Shown here piece by piece: positions 26,361 to 35,204 of a DNA stretch of 64,000 nt. Source of the DNA: Pseudomonas sp. GM18. GTDB taxonomy: Bacteria > Pseudomonadota > Gammaproteobacteria > Pseudomonadales > Pseudomonadaceae. Within the stretch, counting starts at the first letter, position 1, and every line of letters begins with the position of its first letter. The notes under the pieces are model-generated. The model did no database searches, was not told where the DNA came from, and saw only the letters and a list, made by a program, of their open reading frames with translations. The position numbers and the translations under genes are program-made. Where the stretch lies: contig NZ_AKJT01000131.1 in the NCBI RefSeq assembly GCF_000282195.1, positions 1 through 64,000 of the forward strand, in the 5' to 3' direction.

Positions 26361-27329
26361 ATGACCATCCAAAACAACACTCTGCCAACCCCGCGCAAAC
26401 CGCTGGACCTGCGACGCTTTCTCGATGACTGGGTAATGCTGTTGGCGGCCGTCGGGATCTTCGTGCTCTGCACCTTGCTGATCGACAACTTCCTGTCGCC
26501 GCTGAACATGCGCGGTCTGGGCCTGGCGATTTCCACCACCGGGATTGCCGCCTGCACCATGTTGTATTGCCTGGCGTCGGGGCATTTCGACTTGTCGGTG
26601 GGCTCGGTGATTGCCTGCGCCGGCGTGGTCGCGGCGGTGGTGATGCGCGACACCAACAGCGTGTTCCTCGGCGTCAGTGCGGCGCTGGTGATGGGGCTGA
26701 TTGTCGGGCTGATCAACGGCATCGTGATCGCCAAACTGCGGGTCAATGCGTTGATTACCACGCTGGCGACCATGCAGATCGTTCGTGGCCTGGCTTACAT
26801 TTTTGCCAACGGCAAAGCGGTGGGCGTGTCCCAGGAGTCGTTCTTCGTCTTCGGTAACGGCCAGTTATTCGGTGTGCCGGTGCCGATTCTGATCACCATC
26901 GTTTGCTTCCTGTTTTTCGGCTGGCTGCTGAATTACACCACCTACGGGCGCAACACCATGGCCATCGGCGGCAACCAGGAAGCGGCGCTGCTGGCCGGGG
27001 TCAACGTTGACCGGACCAAGATCATTATCTTCGCCGTGCACGGGGTGATTGGTGCGTTGGCCGGGGTGATTCTGGCGTCGCGCATGACCTCGGGTCAGCC
27101 GATGATTGGCCAGGGTTTCGAGCTGACGGTGATCTCGGCCTGCGTGTTGGGCGGGGTATCGCTGAGCGGCGGGATCGGGATGATTCGGCATGTGATCGCC
27201 GGGGTGCTGATTCTGGCGATCATCGAGAATGCGATGAACCTGAAGAACATCGATACCTTTTACCAGTACGTGATTCGCGGTTCGATCCTGTTGCTGGCGG
27301 TTGTGATCGACCGACTGAAACAACGCTGA
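26361..27329 (+). CDS. araH: Arabinose/galactose ABC transporter permease
   Basis: A 322-residue inner-membrane permease with eight to ten hydrophobic helices and the family motif GGNQEAALLAGVNVDRTKI. The RbsC/AraH stretch LASGHFDLSVGSVIACAGVV is typical of the periplasmic-facing pore. GAGG lies five bases before ATG 26361; the GTG at 26355 overlaps that site. It ends the araFGH unit before a dispersed palindrome. Confidence 0.93.
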   Translation: MTIQNNTLPTPRKPLDLRRFLDDWVMLLAAVGIFVLCTLLIDNFLSPLNMRGLGLAISTTGIAACTMLYCLASGHFDLSVGSVIACAGVVAAVVMRDTNSVFLGVSAALVMGLIVGLINGIVIAKLRVNALITTLATMQIVRGLAYIFANGKAVGVSQESFFVFGNGQLFGVPVPILITIVCFLFFGWLLNYTTYGRNTMAIGGNQEAALLAGVNVDRTKIIIFAVHGVIGALAGVILASRMTSGQPMIGQGFELTVISACVLGGVSLSGGIGMIRHVIAGVLILAIIENAMNLKNIDTFYQYVIRGSILLLAVVIDRLKQR

Positions 27330-27355
27330 TTTTCCCTGGGGGAGCGGGCTTCACC

Positions 27356-27386
27356 GATCGTTCCTACGCTCTGCGTGGGAACGATC
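27356..27386. repeat. Dispersed palindrome, short form
   Basis: GATCGTTCC(T)ACGC and GCGTGGGAACGATC pair around TCT. The same unit flanks the longer repeat at 38925-39033. It may act as a terminator after araH. Confidence 0.75.
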
Positions 27387-27439
27387 TTCGCGCCCCACAA
27401 AATATTCCTTGCTCGCCTCAACCCGTTTCAGCTATGACA

Positions 27440-27456
27440 GTACACCCGAGGTGTAC
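27440..27456. promoter_or_regulatory. 17-bp palindromic operator abutting the GntR start codon
   Basis: GTACACC-CGA-GGTGTAC is a perfect inverted repeat with seven-base arms, ending one base before ATG 27457. It contains the GAGG Shine-Dalgarno (27448-27451). Size and position fit an autoregulatory operator of a GntR/HutC protein that would block both transcription and ribosome access. Confidence 0.7.
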
Positions 27457-28170
27457 ATGATTAGACCGGTACGATTTGACAAGAAACAACAGATAGTCGA
27501 CGAGCTTGTCCGGCGCATCGAAAGCGGCCTCATGGAGGACGGCTTGCTATTGCCGGGTGAACATCAGTTGGCTCAAGAATTCAAGGTCAGCCGCGGTACG
27601 CTGCGTGAAGCCCTGGCCGAACTGAAACGGCGTCACTACATCGCCACGCAAAGCGGAGTCGGTTCCATCGTTACTTACGACGGCGTAGTGCTCGATCAGA
27701 GCAGCGGCTGGGCCCAGGCGCTGGCGGACAGCGGGGCGTTGATCAATACCGAAGTGCTGCGGCTGGAGGCGGTGACTCGGCCTGACTTGTTGTCACGTTT
27801 CGGCACCGATCAATTCGTTACCCTTGACCGGCGTCGGCGGGCCACCGACGGCACGCTGGTGTCGCTGGAGCGCGCGTTGATGCCTGCTACCGGAGGCCTG
27901 GAAGGCCTGCCGCGAGTGGGGCTGATCGATAATTCCCTGACCATCACGTTGGCCGCCTACGGCTATGTCGGCGAGCACGGCGATCAGTGGATCGGTGCCG
28001 AACCCTTGAACGCCGAAGACGCCGAGCTGCTCGGGCGTCCGGTCGGCACGGTATTTCTCAAGGCCCTGCGCACCACCTACGACCGTCAGAACCGTTTTAT
28101 GGAGCAGGTCGAAAGCCTGCTCGATCCGATGCACTTTCGTCTGCATTTGCAATTCGGAGCTCCAAAATGA
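27457..28170 (+). CDS. GntR/HutC-family regulator, YegW-like
   Basis: A 237-residue regulator: the N-terminal winged helix includes LPGEHQLAQEFKVSRGTLRE, followed by LKRRHYIATQSGVGSIV. A UTRA-type effector domain follows (RLEAVTRPDLLSRFG, RRRATDGTLVSLERALMP). ATG 27457 is selected because the in-frame TTG at 27409 lies upstream of the operator palindrome. It overlaps the next gene by four bases (ATGA). E. coli YegW sits with YegT, YegU and YegV in the same company. Confidence 0.85.
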   Translation: MIRPVRFDKKQQIVDELVRRIESGLMEDGLLLPGEHQLAQEFKVSRGTLREALAELKRRHYIATQSGVGSIVTYDGVVLDQSSGWAQALADSGALINTEVLRLEAVTRPDLLSRFGTDQFVTLDRRRRATDGTLVSLERALMPATGGLEGLPRVGLIDNSLTITLAAYGYVGEHGDQWIGAEPLNAEDAELLGRPVGTVFLKALRTTYDRQNRFMEQVESLLDPMHFRLHLQFGAPK

Positions 28171-29165
28171 CCGCGCTCAACCATGCCCTCGGCGCGTTCT
28201 ATGGACTGGCCCTGGGCGATGCGCTGGGCATGCCGACCCAATCCCTGAGCCGCGCCGACATCAAGGCGCGCTTCGTTGAAATCACCGATCTGCAAGACGC
28301 CGGCCCCGATCAACCGATTGCCGCGAACCTGCCCAAAGGTTCGATCACCGACGATACCGAGCAGGCGATCCTGGTCGGCCAGTTGTTGATTGAGGGCGAG
28401 GGCCGGATCGAACCGGCGGTGCTGGCCCAACGATTGATCGAATGGGAAGCCGGGATGCAGGCCAAGGGCTCGCAAGACTTGCTTGGCCCTTCGACCAAAC
28501 GCGCGATCGAGATGATCCTCGCCGGCCACTCGCTGGAAGAGGCGGGGCGCTACGGCACCACCAATGGCGCGGCGATGCGCATCACCCCGGTAGGGATTGC
28601 GGCCGATGTCGCCAATCCCGAGCGTTTCATCCGTGCCGTGATGCAAGCCTGTCAGGTGACCCACAACACCTCGCTGGGGATTGCCAGCGCGGCGGCGGTG
28701 GCGGCGGTGGTTTCCGCCGGGATCAACGGCATGGACCTGGGCGAGGCGTTGAACCTCGGCCAGCAGTTCGCGCAGCAGGCTGAAAGTCATGGCCACTGGG
28801 TCGCTGGCGGGCGGATCGCCTCGCGCATCAGTTGGGCGCGGAGCATCGGCATCGACAGCGACAAGGCGTTGCTGGCGGACTTGCTGTACGACCTGATTGG
28901 CACTTCGGTGGCCTCACAGGAATCGGTGGTGGTCTCGTTTGCGCTGGCCCAGCAAGTGGCTATCGGCGAGATGACGGCCTTCGAAGCGCTGTGCATGGCC
29001 GCGAGCCTGGGCGGTGACACCGACACCATCGCGGCGATGCTCGGCGCCATGCTCGGGGCCTGTCTGGGGCTTGAGAGTTGGCCGGTGGCGATGATCGAGC
29101 AGGTTAAAGCGGTTAACTCGTTGGAGTTGGAGCCGTTGGTAAAAGGACTGTTGGCTTTACGTTGA
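28167..29165 (+). CDS. ADP-ribosylglycohydrolase-fold protein, YegU-like
   Basis: A 332-residue all-helical protein of the DraG/ARH family, whose binuclear Mg or Mn centre cleaves N- or O-glycosidic bonds of ribosyl compounds. Both metal signatures are intact: TDDTE (61-65) and GGDTDT (282-287), plus GALxGDALGMP near the N-terminus. With a permease and a sugar kinase alongside, a role in hydrolysing an imported N-riboside is more likely than protein de-ADP-ribosylation. The substrate is not known to me. Confidence 0.87.
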   Translation: MTALNHALGAFYGLALGDALGMPTQSLSRADIKARFVEITDLQDAGPDQPIAANLPKGSITDDTEQAILVGQLLIEGEGRIEPAVLAQRLIEWEAGMQAKGSQDLLGPSTKRAIEMILAGHSLEEAGRYGTTNGAAMRITPVGIAADVANPERFIRAVMQACQVTHNTSLGIASAAAVAAVVSAGINGMDLGEALNLGQQFAQQAESHGHWVAGGRIASRISWARSIGIDSDKALLADLLYDLIGTSVASQESVVVSFALAQQVAIGEMTAFEALCMAASLGGDTDTIAAMLGAMLGACLGLESWPVAMIEQVKAVNSLELEPLVKGLLALR

Positions 29166-29319
29166 CTGAGCTGGCCCCATCGCGGGCTGCCCGCGATGAA
29201 TACGCCGCATACTTGAATTTTCACCCGCAATGGAATGCACAAACACGGGCAGGACGGCCGGCTGTTGTTTTGTCCTCCGAAATTGCCCACAACCACAATA
29301 ATGGCAAGGAGCATTTTTC

Positions 29320-30798
29320 ATGAGTTCATCGAGCGCCGGGCAAAGTTCCGGACAAAGTGCCGGACAACTGGAAACCCGTGGCATCGAACCGGTGCCGGAA
29401 GGGGAGTGCAACGGTCATCCGCTGCAACTGTTCTGGGTGTGGTTCGCGGCCAACATTTCCATTCTCGGCTTGCCGTTGGGCGCCACGCTGGTGGCCTTTC
29501 GCGGCCTGGCGATCTGGCAGGCAATCATCGTCGCCATCCTCGGCGCCGCCGGTTCTTTCGCGGTGGTCGGGATCATCTCCATTGCCGGTCGTCGTGGTCG
29601 CGCACCGAGCCTGACGCTGTCGCGAGCGATCTTCGGTGTACGTGGCAATATTGGCCCGACGCTGGTTTCGCTGATGTCGCGTCTGGGCTGGGAAATCGTC
29701 AATACCACTACCGCCGCGTTCGTCTTGCTGTCGCTGTGCTCGATAGTGTTTGGCTCGCCGGTGCAAGCCAAAAGCGCGCCGCTGCTGACCCTGGTGTTCA
29801 TCGCGATTTTCGTGCTGCTGACGTTGTCGGTGTCCGGCCTCGGCCACGCCACATTGCTGGTGATCCAGAAATGGGCGACTTACGTGTTCGGTGCGCTGAA
29901 CATTCTGGTCGGCGGTTTCCTCTGCGCGACCATTGACTGGAGCGCCGTGTTCAACGCCACGCCAGCACCGTTGAGCGCGATGATTATCGGCATCGGCACC
30001 ATGGCCGCCGGCACCGGGATCGGCTGGGCCAACGCCGGCGCGGACATGTCGCGTTACCAGCACCGCAGCGTCAAAGCCGTGCGCCTGGTGGCGTCGGCGG
30101 CGTTCGGCGCAGGGATTCCTTTGGTATTGCTGATCACCCTCGGCGGCCTGCTGTCGGTGGGCAACCATGATCTGGCCTCGGCCACTGACCCGATTGTCGC
30201 GATCCGCGACATGCTGCCGACCTGGATGGCGGTGCCGTACCTGATCACCGCGTTCGGTGGGCTACTGCTGTCGAACAACCTGTCGGTGTACTCCGCCGGT
30301 TTGACCACCTTGACCCTCGGGCTGAAGGTCAAGCGCGTGTATGCGGTGGTGGTCGATATCGTCGCGATCTTCGCCGGATCGATCTACTTCATGCTGATCG
30401 CCGAGAGCTTCTACGGTCCGTTCATCACCTTCATTTCCTTGCTGGCGGTGCCGATCACGGCGTGGGTCGGGATCTTCGTGGTCGACCTGATCCACCGTCA
30501 TTACTACAGCCCCAAGGACCTGCTGGACGTCAGCCCGAGCAGCGCCTACTGGTATCGCGGCGGCGTCGAGTGGCGTGCGTTCGGTGCGTGGGCGATGGCG
30601 ATTGTGTTGGGTTTCAGCTTCACCACCATTGGCACCACTGAACAAGATGTCTGGTTCCGGGGCTTCCTGTCCGACTCCTGGCTGGGCCACAACGGTCTGG
30701 GCTGGATCGTGACGTTCGTGGTGGCTGGCGGGATTTACTGGGTGCTCGGCGGTGCCAAGGACCGCCGTGCCGCATTGATCGAGCCCGCTCATGCCTAA
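29320..30798 (+). CDS. NCS1-family nucleobase/nucleoside permease
   Basis: A 492-residue transporter with about 12 hydrophobic helices, of the cytosine/purine/uracil/thiamine/allantoin class. The first helix region LQLFWVWFAANISILGLPLG carries the family aromatic pattern, and GWANAGADMSRYQHRSVKA matches the conserved loop. AAGGAG precedes the ATG. E. coli yegT occupies the matching operon slot but encodes an MFS nucleoside carrier, so the transporter type is exchanged while the two enzymes are kept. The ligand is probably a nucleobase or riboside. Confidence 0.88.
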   Translation: MSSSSAGQSSGQSAGQLETRGIEPVPEGECNGHPLQLFWVWFAANISILGLPLGATLVAFRGLAIWQAIIVAILGAAGSFAVVGIISIAGRRGRAPSLTLSRAIFGVRGNIGPTLVSLMSRLGWEIVNTTTAAFVLLSLCSIVFGSPVQAKSAPLLTLVFIAIFVLLTLSVSGLGHATLLVIQKWATYVFGALNILVGGFLCATIDWSAVFNATPAPLSAMIIGIGTMAAGTGIGWANAGADMSRYQHRSVKAVRLVASAAFGAGIPLVLLITLGGLLSVGNHDLASATDPIVAIRDMLPTWMAVPYLITAFGGLLLSNNLSVYSAGLTTLTLGLKVKRVYAVVVDIVAIFAGSIYFMLIAESFYGPFITFISLLAVPITAWVGIFVVDLIHRHYYSPKDLLDVSPSSAYWYRGGVEWRAFGAWAMAIVLGFSFTTIGTTEQDVWFRGFLSDSWLGHNGLGWIVTFVVAGGIYWVLGGAKDRRAALIEPAHA

Positions 30799-31720
30799 AA
30801 TGCTGCACACCGGCCAGGTCATCATCGATCTGGTCATGGCGGTGAATAAACTGCCTCATTCGGGCGGCGATGTGCTGGCGCAATCCGCCCGTTTCGAGGC
30901 CGGCGGCGGCTTCAATGTGATGGCCGCGGCCCGGCGAAACGGCTTGCCGGTGGTTTACCTCGGGCGCCATGGCAACGGCCGTTTTGGTGATCTGGCCCGG
31001 GAGGCGATGAATGCGGAAGGCATTCGCATCGGCGTCGATCAGAGCACCGAGCGCGACACCGGATTGTGCGTCGCACTGACCGAAGCCTCGGCCGAACGCA
31101 CGTTCATTTCCTACATCGGTGCCGAAGGCGAATTGACCGCCGAAGACCTGGCGAGTGTGCCGGTCGAGGCGGGCGACTTTGTCTATGTCAGTGGCTACAG
31201 CCTGCTGCATGGCGGCAAGGCTCAAGCGCTGGTGGATTGGGTGCTGGAGTTGCCGGACGGGATCAACGTGGTGTTCGATCCGGGCCCGTTGGTGGATTCG
31301 CCGGACGCGCCGTTGATGAAGGCCTTGCTGTCGCGCATTGATTTGTGGACCAGCAACAGTGTCGAGGCGCTGCGGTTTACCGGGGCGTCGGACATTGCCG
31401 AGGCGTTGAATCATCTGGCGGATCATTTGCCGGCGCACGCCCTGATGGTGGTTCGCGATGGGCCGCAGGGCTGCTGGATCAGCCAGCATGGCGACCGTCA
31501 GCAGGTGCCGGGATTCAAGGTCACGGCCGTCGACAGCAACGGTGCGGGGGATGCCCATGCCGGGGTGTTTGTTGCCGGGTTGGCGCAGGGCTTGCCGGCG
31601 GTTGAAGCGGCACGGCGGGCGAATGCGGCAGCGGCGTTGGCGGTCACTCGTTGGGGGCCAGCGACTTCGCCGGAGGCGGCTGAGGTGGATGCGTTGATCC
31701 GCGAGACTTTTGGCGCCTGA
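30791..31720 (+). CDS. PfkB-family carbohydrate/nucleoside kinase, YegV-like
   Basis: A 309-residue ribokinase-fold enzyme. It has the N-terminal GGGFNVMAAARRNG glycine motif, GRFGDLAREAMNAEGI, and the C-terminal signature DSNGAGDAHAGVF (248-260), in which Asp254 is the catalytic base. It overlaps the permease by eight bases, so coupling is expected. By analogy with PsuK, RbsK and YegV it would phosphorylate a sugar or riboside delivered by the permease and hydrolase. Confidence 0.87.
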   Translation: MPKMLHTGQVIIDLVMAVNKLPHSGGDVLAQSARFEAGGGFNVMAAARRNGLPVVYLGRHGNGRFGDLAREAMNAEGIRIGVDQSTERDTGLCVALTEASAERTFISYIGAEGELTAEDLASVPVEAGDFVYVSGYSLLHGGKAQALVDWVLELPDGINVVFDPGPLVDSPDAPLMKALLSRIDLWTSNSVEALRFTGASDIAEALNHLADHLPAHALMVVRDGPQGCWISQHGDRQQVPGFKVTAVDSNGAGDAHAGVFVAGLAQGLPAVEAARRANAAAALAVTRWGPATSPEAAEVDALIRETFGA

Positions 31721-31842
31721 TCAGCCGCTATCGGGATGGGTGCCTTATGAGCGACGAGCGGTCCCGGAGGCGAGTTAGGCCTGCTGCAACGTTGTGCTCC
31801 TCCTGACGTGACGACAGATCAACCGACCCACGGTGAAGTCGG

Positions 31843-32496
31843 TCAGCAAACGCCGATTTCTTCCATGAACAGCTCCATGAATCCCTTCAAGCGTTGATGG
31901 CGAACCTGTGCCAGACGCTGGCCGGTGGTCGTTTGGAAACCGTCTGCCAAGTGCAGCAGTTTGGTCTGGAAATGATCGAGGCAAAAGCGTTTGTCGTCGT
32001 AGTCCCGCTCGTTTGCCTTCGGGTCCACAGGGTCGTACAGCGCGCTGCCCATGCGCCCGGCAATGTAGAAGGTACGCGCCACGCCGAGCATGCCGAGCGA
32101 GTCGAGGCGGTCGGCGTCCTGGATGATTCGGGCTTCGAGGGTAGTGGGCGTGATGTTGGCGCTGAAACTATGGGCCTCAATGGCATGGGCGACCGCGGTG
32201 ATATTTCCGTCAGGCCAATCCATGGCTGTCAGCACTGTCGACGCTTTCTGCGCCGCCAGCCGTGACGCCTGGGAACGCAGCGGCGAGTTCTTCTCCACCG
32301 CCACGCAATCGTGCAACAGCACGGCGGCCAGCAGCACCTCAAGATCACCGCCTTCTTCAGCATGAAGCGTGCGCACGTTGTGCCACACCCGTTGCAAGTG
32401 CGACAGATCGTGGGCACCGTCCTCACTAGGTTCCAGCGCATGGGGCAGCAGTTCAGAAGCCAGATTCTGCAGAGGTGCGAAAGCAGCGGTGGTCAT
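31843..32496 (-). CDS. HD-domain phosphohydrolase, YedJ-like
   Basis: A 217-residue protein with the HD metal-binding set: HDLSHLQRVW (His, His), LLHDC (HD pair), a later His in HAIEAHSFS, and DADRLDSLG. The closest type I know is E. coli YedJ, a small HD phosphohydrolase of unclear substrate, possibly a nucleotide. ATG 32496 has AAGGAC upstream. It is divergent from the GNAT gene and convergent with the PfkB operon. Confidence 0.88.
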   Translation of the reverse strand: MTTAAFAPLQNLASELLPHALEPSEDGAHDLSHLQRVWHNVRTLHAEEGGDLEVLLAAVLLHDCVAVEKNSPLRSQASRLAAQKASTVLTAMDWPDGNITAVAHAIEAHSFSANITPTTLEARIIQDADRLDSLGMLGVARTFYIAGRMGSALYDPVDPKANERDYDDKRFCLDHFQTKLLHLADGFQTTTGQRLAQVRHQRLKGFMELFMEEIGVC

Positions 32497-32659
32497 AAAA
32501 GTCCTTAAGTATGAAAACGCTTTTGTGGCGAGGGGGATTGCCCCAATGCCAGTAAGTTAAACCGTAAATGCGATCCGTAGCAGCCTCGACCATTTCAAAT
32601 GTGACGAGCGCCGCGCGCGGACTTAGTATGGCGTTTTCAACTTTTGACAAGGCACGTCC

Positions 32660-33142
32660 ATGACGATCGAAATCCGCCCGGCAACCCCCAGCGATGCTCC
32701 GCAAATCCTCGCGTTCATCACTGAACTGGCCGACTTCGAACGTGCCCGCCACGAAGTCATCGCCAGCGTCGCCGACATCGAGCGCAGCCTGTTCAGCGAA
32801 GGCGCCACCGCCCATGGCCTGATCTGCCTGCGCGATGGCCTGCCGATCGGCTTCGCGGTGTTCTTCTTCAGCTATTCCACCTGGCTGGGCAGCAATTGCC
32901 TGTACCTCGAAGATCTCTACATCACGCCAGAACAACGGGGCGGCGGCGCCGGTAAAACCCTGCTGCGCCACCTGGCGAAAATCGCCTGCGCCAATGACTG
33001 CGGCCGTTTCGAATGGAGCGTGCTGGACTGGAACAAACCGGCGATCGAATTCTACAAATCCCTCGGCGCACAACCGCAGGAAGAATGGGTGCGGTACCGG
33101 ATGGATGGGGTGGTTTTAAGGGATTTTGCCGAGGGACGCTGA
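32660..33142 (+). CDS. GNAT-family N-acetyltransferase, diamine-acetyltransferase-like
   Basis: A 160-residue single GNAT domain: IEIRPATPSDAPQILAFI at the start, the acetyl-CoA loop EQRGGGAGKTLLRHLA (Q/RxxGxG/A), and the terminal NKPAIEFYKSLGA. The YLEDLYITPEQRG segment and length recall spermidine/spermine and thialysine acetyltransferases. The substrate is not determinable. It is monocistronic, divergent from the HD gene. Confidence 0.86.
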   Translation: MTIEIRPATPSDAPQILAFITELADFERARHEVIASVADIERSLFSEGATAHGLICLRDGLPIGFAVFFFSYSTWLGSNCLYLEDLYITPEQRGGGAGKTLLRHLAKIACANDCGRFEWSVLDWNKPAIEFYKSLGAQPQEEWVRYRMDGVVLRDFAEGR

Positions 33143-33297
33143 TCGCTTGATTGCAAGCTGATACGAATCGGTTGTCCGCACCGCGCTAGTTCGGCATTCT
33201 GTGCGCTCTTTGCGCGCTCACGGACGACACCTGCAATGCCTTTGACACTCTTTCTCCACGCCCGTGGAGCCTTCGCTACGTCAATGAGTGACCGGCG

Positions 33298-33960
33298 ATG
33301 AGCGGACTTCGGGCGACGATGCGTTTGTATGGCCTGGTGAAAAACCTTGGCTCCACGGACGACCGCCATCGCCAGTCGGTGGACATCCTTTGCACCCTCA
33401 ACCGCACGGGAGGTAAGGCGATCCGGGCGTTCGTCTCGCGTCTGGACGCCGAGTTGATGACGCGCAGTCGCGGTCTTGAGGAGTACCGCGTTGTCCCGCT
33501 TCGCACGTTCGATCCAAATCAGTTGATCCAGGATCATCAGGGCTGGCTGACGCTGCACGTCTGCTGTGGCTTCGTTGTCTTGGCGGATCAATCGTTATTG
33601 AACGATGGCACATTGTTGCCCATGGGCTGGTACGTCTATTCCGACGTCGGTCAATGGACCGCAGAGCATTACATCGACTTCGGCCCGCAGATGACCAGCC
33701 TGCTGCAAACGTCCTATGACCGGATCGGCTTGCGCGACTACAACGCCTGGCTCAACGACTTCGACAGCGTCTCGGATGCGGATCTGGAATGGCAAGTCGC
33801 CGAAGCCTGGCAAACCCTTCACAACGTTTCATCCCCCGACAGCCATGACAATTGTCACGCGCTATTCGACCCGGTCGATAACCGCTGGCGCTTCGCCGCG
33901 GCCGACATTGATGTCTATCAGCCTCACCCTGAACCTCAGAAGCAAGGAGCTTTGACTTGA
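33298..33960 (+). CDS. Unrecognised protein, first gene of the PAAR-lipase cassette
   Basis: A 220-residue soluble protein I do not recognise. It has no signal peptide or clear membrane helix and is rich in Asp and Trp in its second half (YNAWLNDFDSVSDADLEWQ). Its TGA overlaps the TTG start of the PAAR gene, so the two are probably co-translated. In type VI secretion loci such a position is often taken by an adaptor or chaperone that loads the PAAR effector (DUF4123 and DUF1795 types); this is neither by eye. An alternative start at Met8 is possible. Confidence 0.7.
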   Translation: MSGLRATMRLYGLVKNLGSTDDRHRQSVDILCTLNRTGGKAIRAFVSRLDAELMTRSRGLEEYRVVPLRTFDPNQLIQDHQGWLTLHVCCGFVVLADQSLLNDGTLLPMGWYVYSDVGQWTAEHYIDFGPQMTSLLQTSYDRIGLRDYNAWLNDFDSVSDADLEWQVAEAWQTLHNVSSPDSHDNCHALFDPVDNRWRFAAADIDVYQPHPEPQKQGALT

Positions 33961-34451
33961 GTGGAAAACCCGCTGCGCGCGTCACCGACCCTACCGCGTG
34001 CCCGTTGCCGGGCCATGGCACCAACCCGATCGTGTCCGGTTCCCCGGACGTGTTCTTCGACGGCCTCGCCGCTGCCCGCATGACCGACAAATCCGCCTGC
34101 GGCAGCCCGATCACCGGCGGCGTCTCGGGTACGGTATTCATCAACGGCCTCAACGCCGCAACGCTCGACAGTACGGGCGGTCATGGCAACGTGGTGGTTG
34201 GGGGCTCCGGCACGGTCATTATTGGCCAGAGTGGCGGAGGGGCGCCATTTAGTGGGTTGCTGCCGATGCCGGTGCATTTCACGGACAGGTTGCAAGTGGT
34301 CAATGAGGCAACTGGAGAGCCGGTTCCCTATCACCCCTACACCATTCAGCGTGGGGACGGCAGCGAAGAGCATGGCATCACGGATGCGTCCGGGTTTACC
34401 CATACCGTCAGTTCGCATTTGGCTGAAACCATTAAATTGTTTGTGGAGTGA
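33957..34451 (+). CDS. PAAR-domain protein with C-terminal extension (T6SS spike tip)
   Basis: A 164-residue protein. Residues 1-95 form a PAAR domain (AARVTDPTACPLPGHGTNPI, MTDKSACGSPITGGVSGTVFINGLNAATL) that would cap the VgrG spike and carry cargo. Residues 100-164 are a small beta-rich extension (LQVVNEATGEPVPYHPYTI, DASGFTHTVSSHLAET), transthyretin-like in appearance, which may bind the effector. The start is a TTG overlapping the upstream stop. No other T6SS structural gene is in the window, so this is an orphan cassette. Confidence 0.88.
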   Translation: MSGKPAARVTDPTACPLPGHGTNPIVSGSPDVFFDGLAAARMTDKSACGSPITGGVSGTVFINGLNAATLDSTGGHGNVVVGGSGTVIIGQSGGGAPFSGLLPMPVHFTDRLQVVNEATGEPVPYHPYTIQRGDGSEEHGITDASGFTHTVSSHLAETIKLFVE

Positions 34452-34457
34452 CCAAGG

Positions 34458-35198
34458 ATGGCCGGTGAAAACGCGACAGTAGAAGCACCCTTGGCGAAAA
34501 GAGAGGTGAAAACTCATACGCTTACGTGCAAGACGGATCAGTCTGTTAAGCAGGTTTCTGTTTCTCTACGAAATTTTGTTGTGTTTTTTATAGGTGGTGC
34601 CGGGGATCAGGAGAGCTACTATTTAAGTGGACCGAATAATAATGTGGATGATGTGCGTGAGATATTCCTCAGTGATGCAAAGAAGCTAAAATTTCCGAAT
34701 GGAAAATTTGAGTCGTGGCCTCTTGGTTACAATGATTTTATTAGTGATAAAGATTTATCAGAAAATGTGCTGAAAAAAATACCTGATTGCTCTACGGCGG
34801 TATACATCATTGGTCATAGTCTTGGAGGATGGAATGGCGCGCACCTGTCCAGTGTTCTGACCGATAAAGGCTACAAGGTAAGAATGTTGATAACAATTGA
34901 CCCGGTTGGCGAAGGTAAGATTGTTTGGAGTATTTCGAACATATATAGATTACAGCCTAAGCCGAAAGCTGAGTATTGGGTTAATATTCGAGCTGCTGCC
35001 GCGCCTGAAAAGCGCAATATGTCTGACAGGGTCGCAGATTTTGGCGAACAGTGGGAAATTGTAGATGGGCCGGATGTGATGGGGCGGGTTGATGTAAACC
35101 ACGCCGATGCACATATTATGTACATTCGACCATTGAATAATGGAAAAACGGCACGGCAAATACTGAATGAGTCGGTTCTGAACTATTTTAAGGAATAG
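34458..35198 (+). CDS. Lipase-like alpha/beta-hydrolase, putative T6SS effector
   Basis: A 246-residue protein with a serine-hydrolase elbow GHSLGG (119-124, Ser121), a candidate Asp148 in TIDPVG, and a candidate His215 or His219 in DVNHADAH. There is no signal peptide. It begins six bases after the PAAR gene and precedes a lipoprotein, the arrangement of Tle lipase effectors with periplasmic immunity partners. The DNA is much more AT-rich than its surroundings (48 of 120 bases G+C in 34561-34680), a sign of recent transfer. The membrane-lipid target is inferred. Confidence 0.82.
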   Translation: MAGENATVEAPLAKREVKTHTLTCKTDQSVKQVSVSLRNFVVFFIGGAGDQESYYLSGPNNNVDDVREIFLSDAKKLKFPNGKFESWPLGYNDFISDKDLSENVLKKIPDCSTAVYIIGHSLGGWNGAHLSSVLTDKGYKVRMLITIDPVGEGKIVWSISNIYRLQPKPKAEYWVNIRAAAAPEKRNMSDRVADFGEQWEIVDGPDVMGRVDVNHADAHIMYIRPLNNGKTARQILNESVLNYFKE

Positions 35199-35204
35199 TA
35201 TTTG

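Noticed and set aside
28167..29165. DraG-type toxin-antitoxin (ADP-ribosylation reversal) system
   Set aside because: No ADP-ribosyltransferase partner nearby; the neighbours are a permease and a sugar kinase, which favours catabolism.
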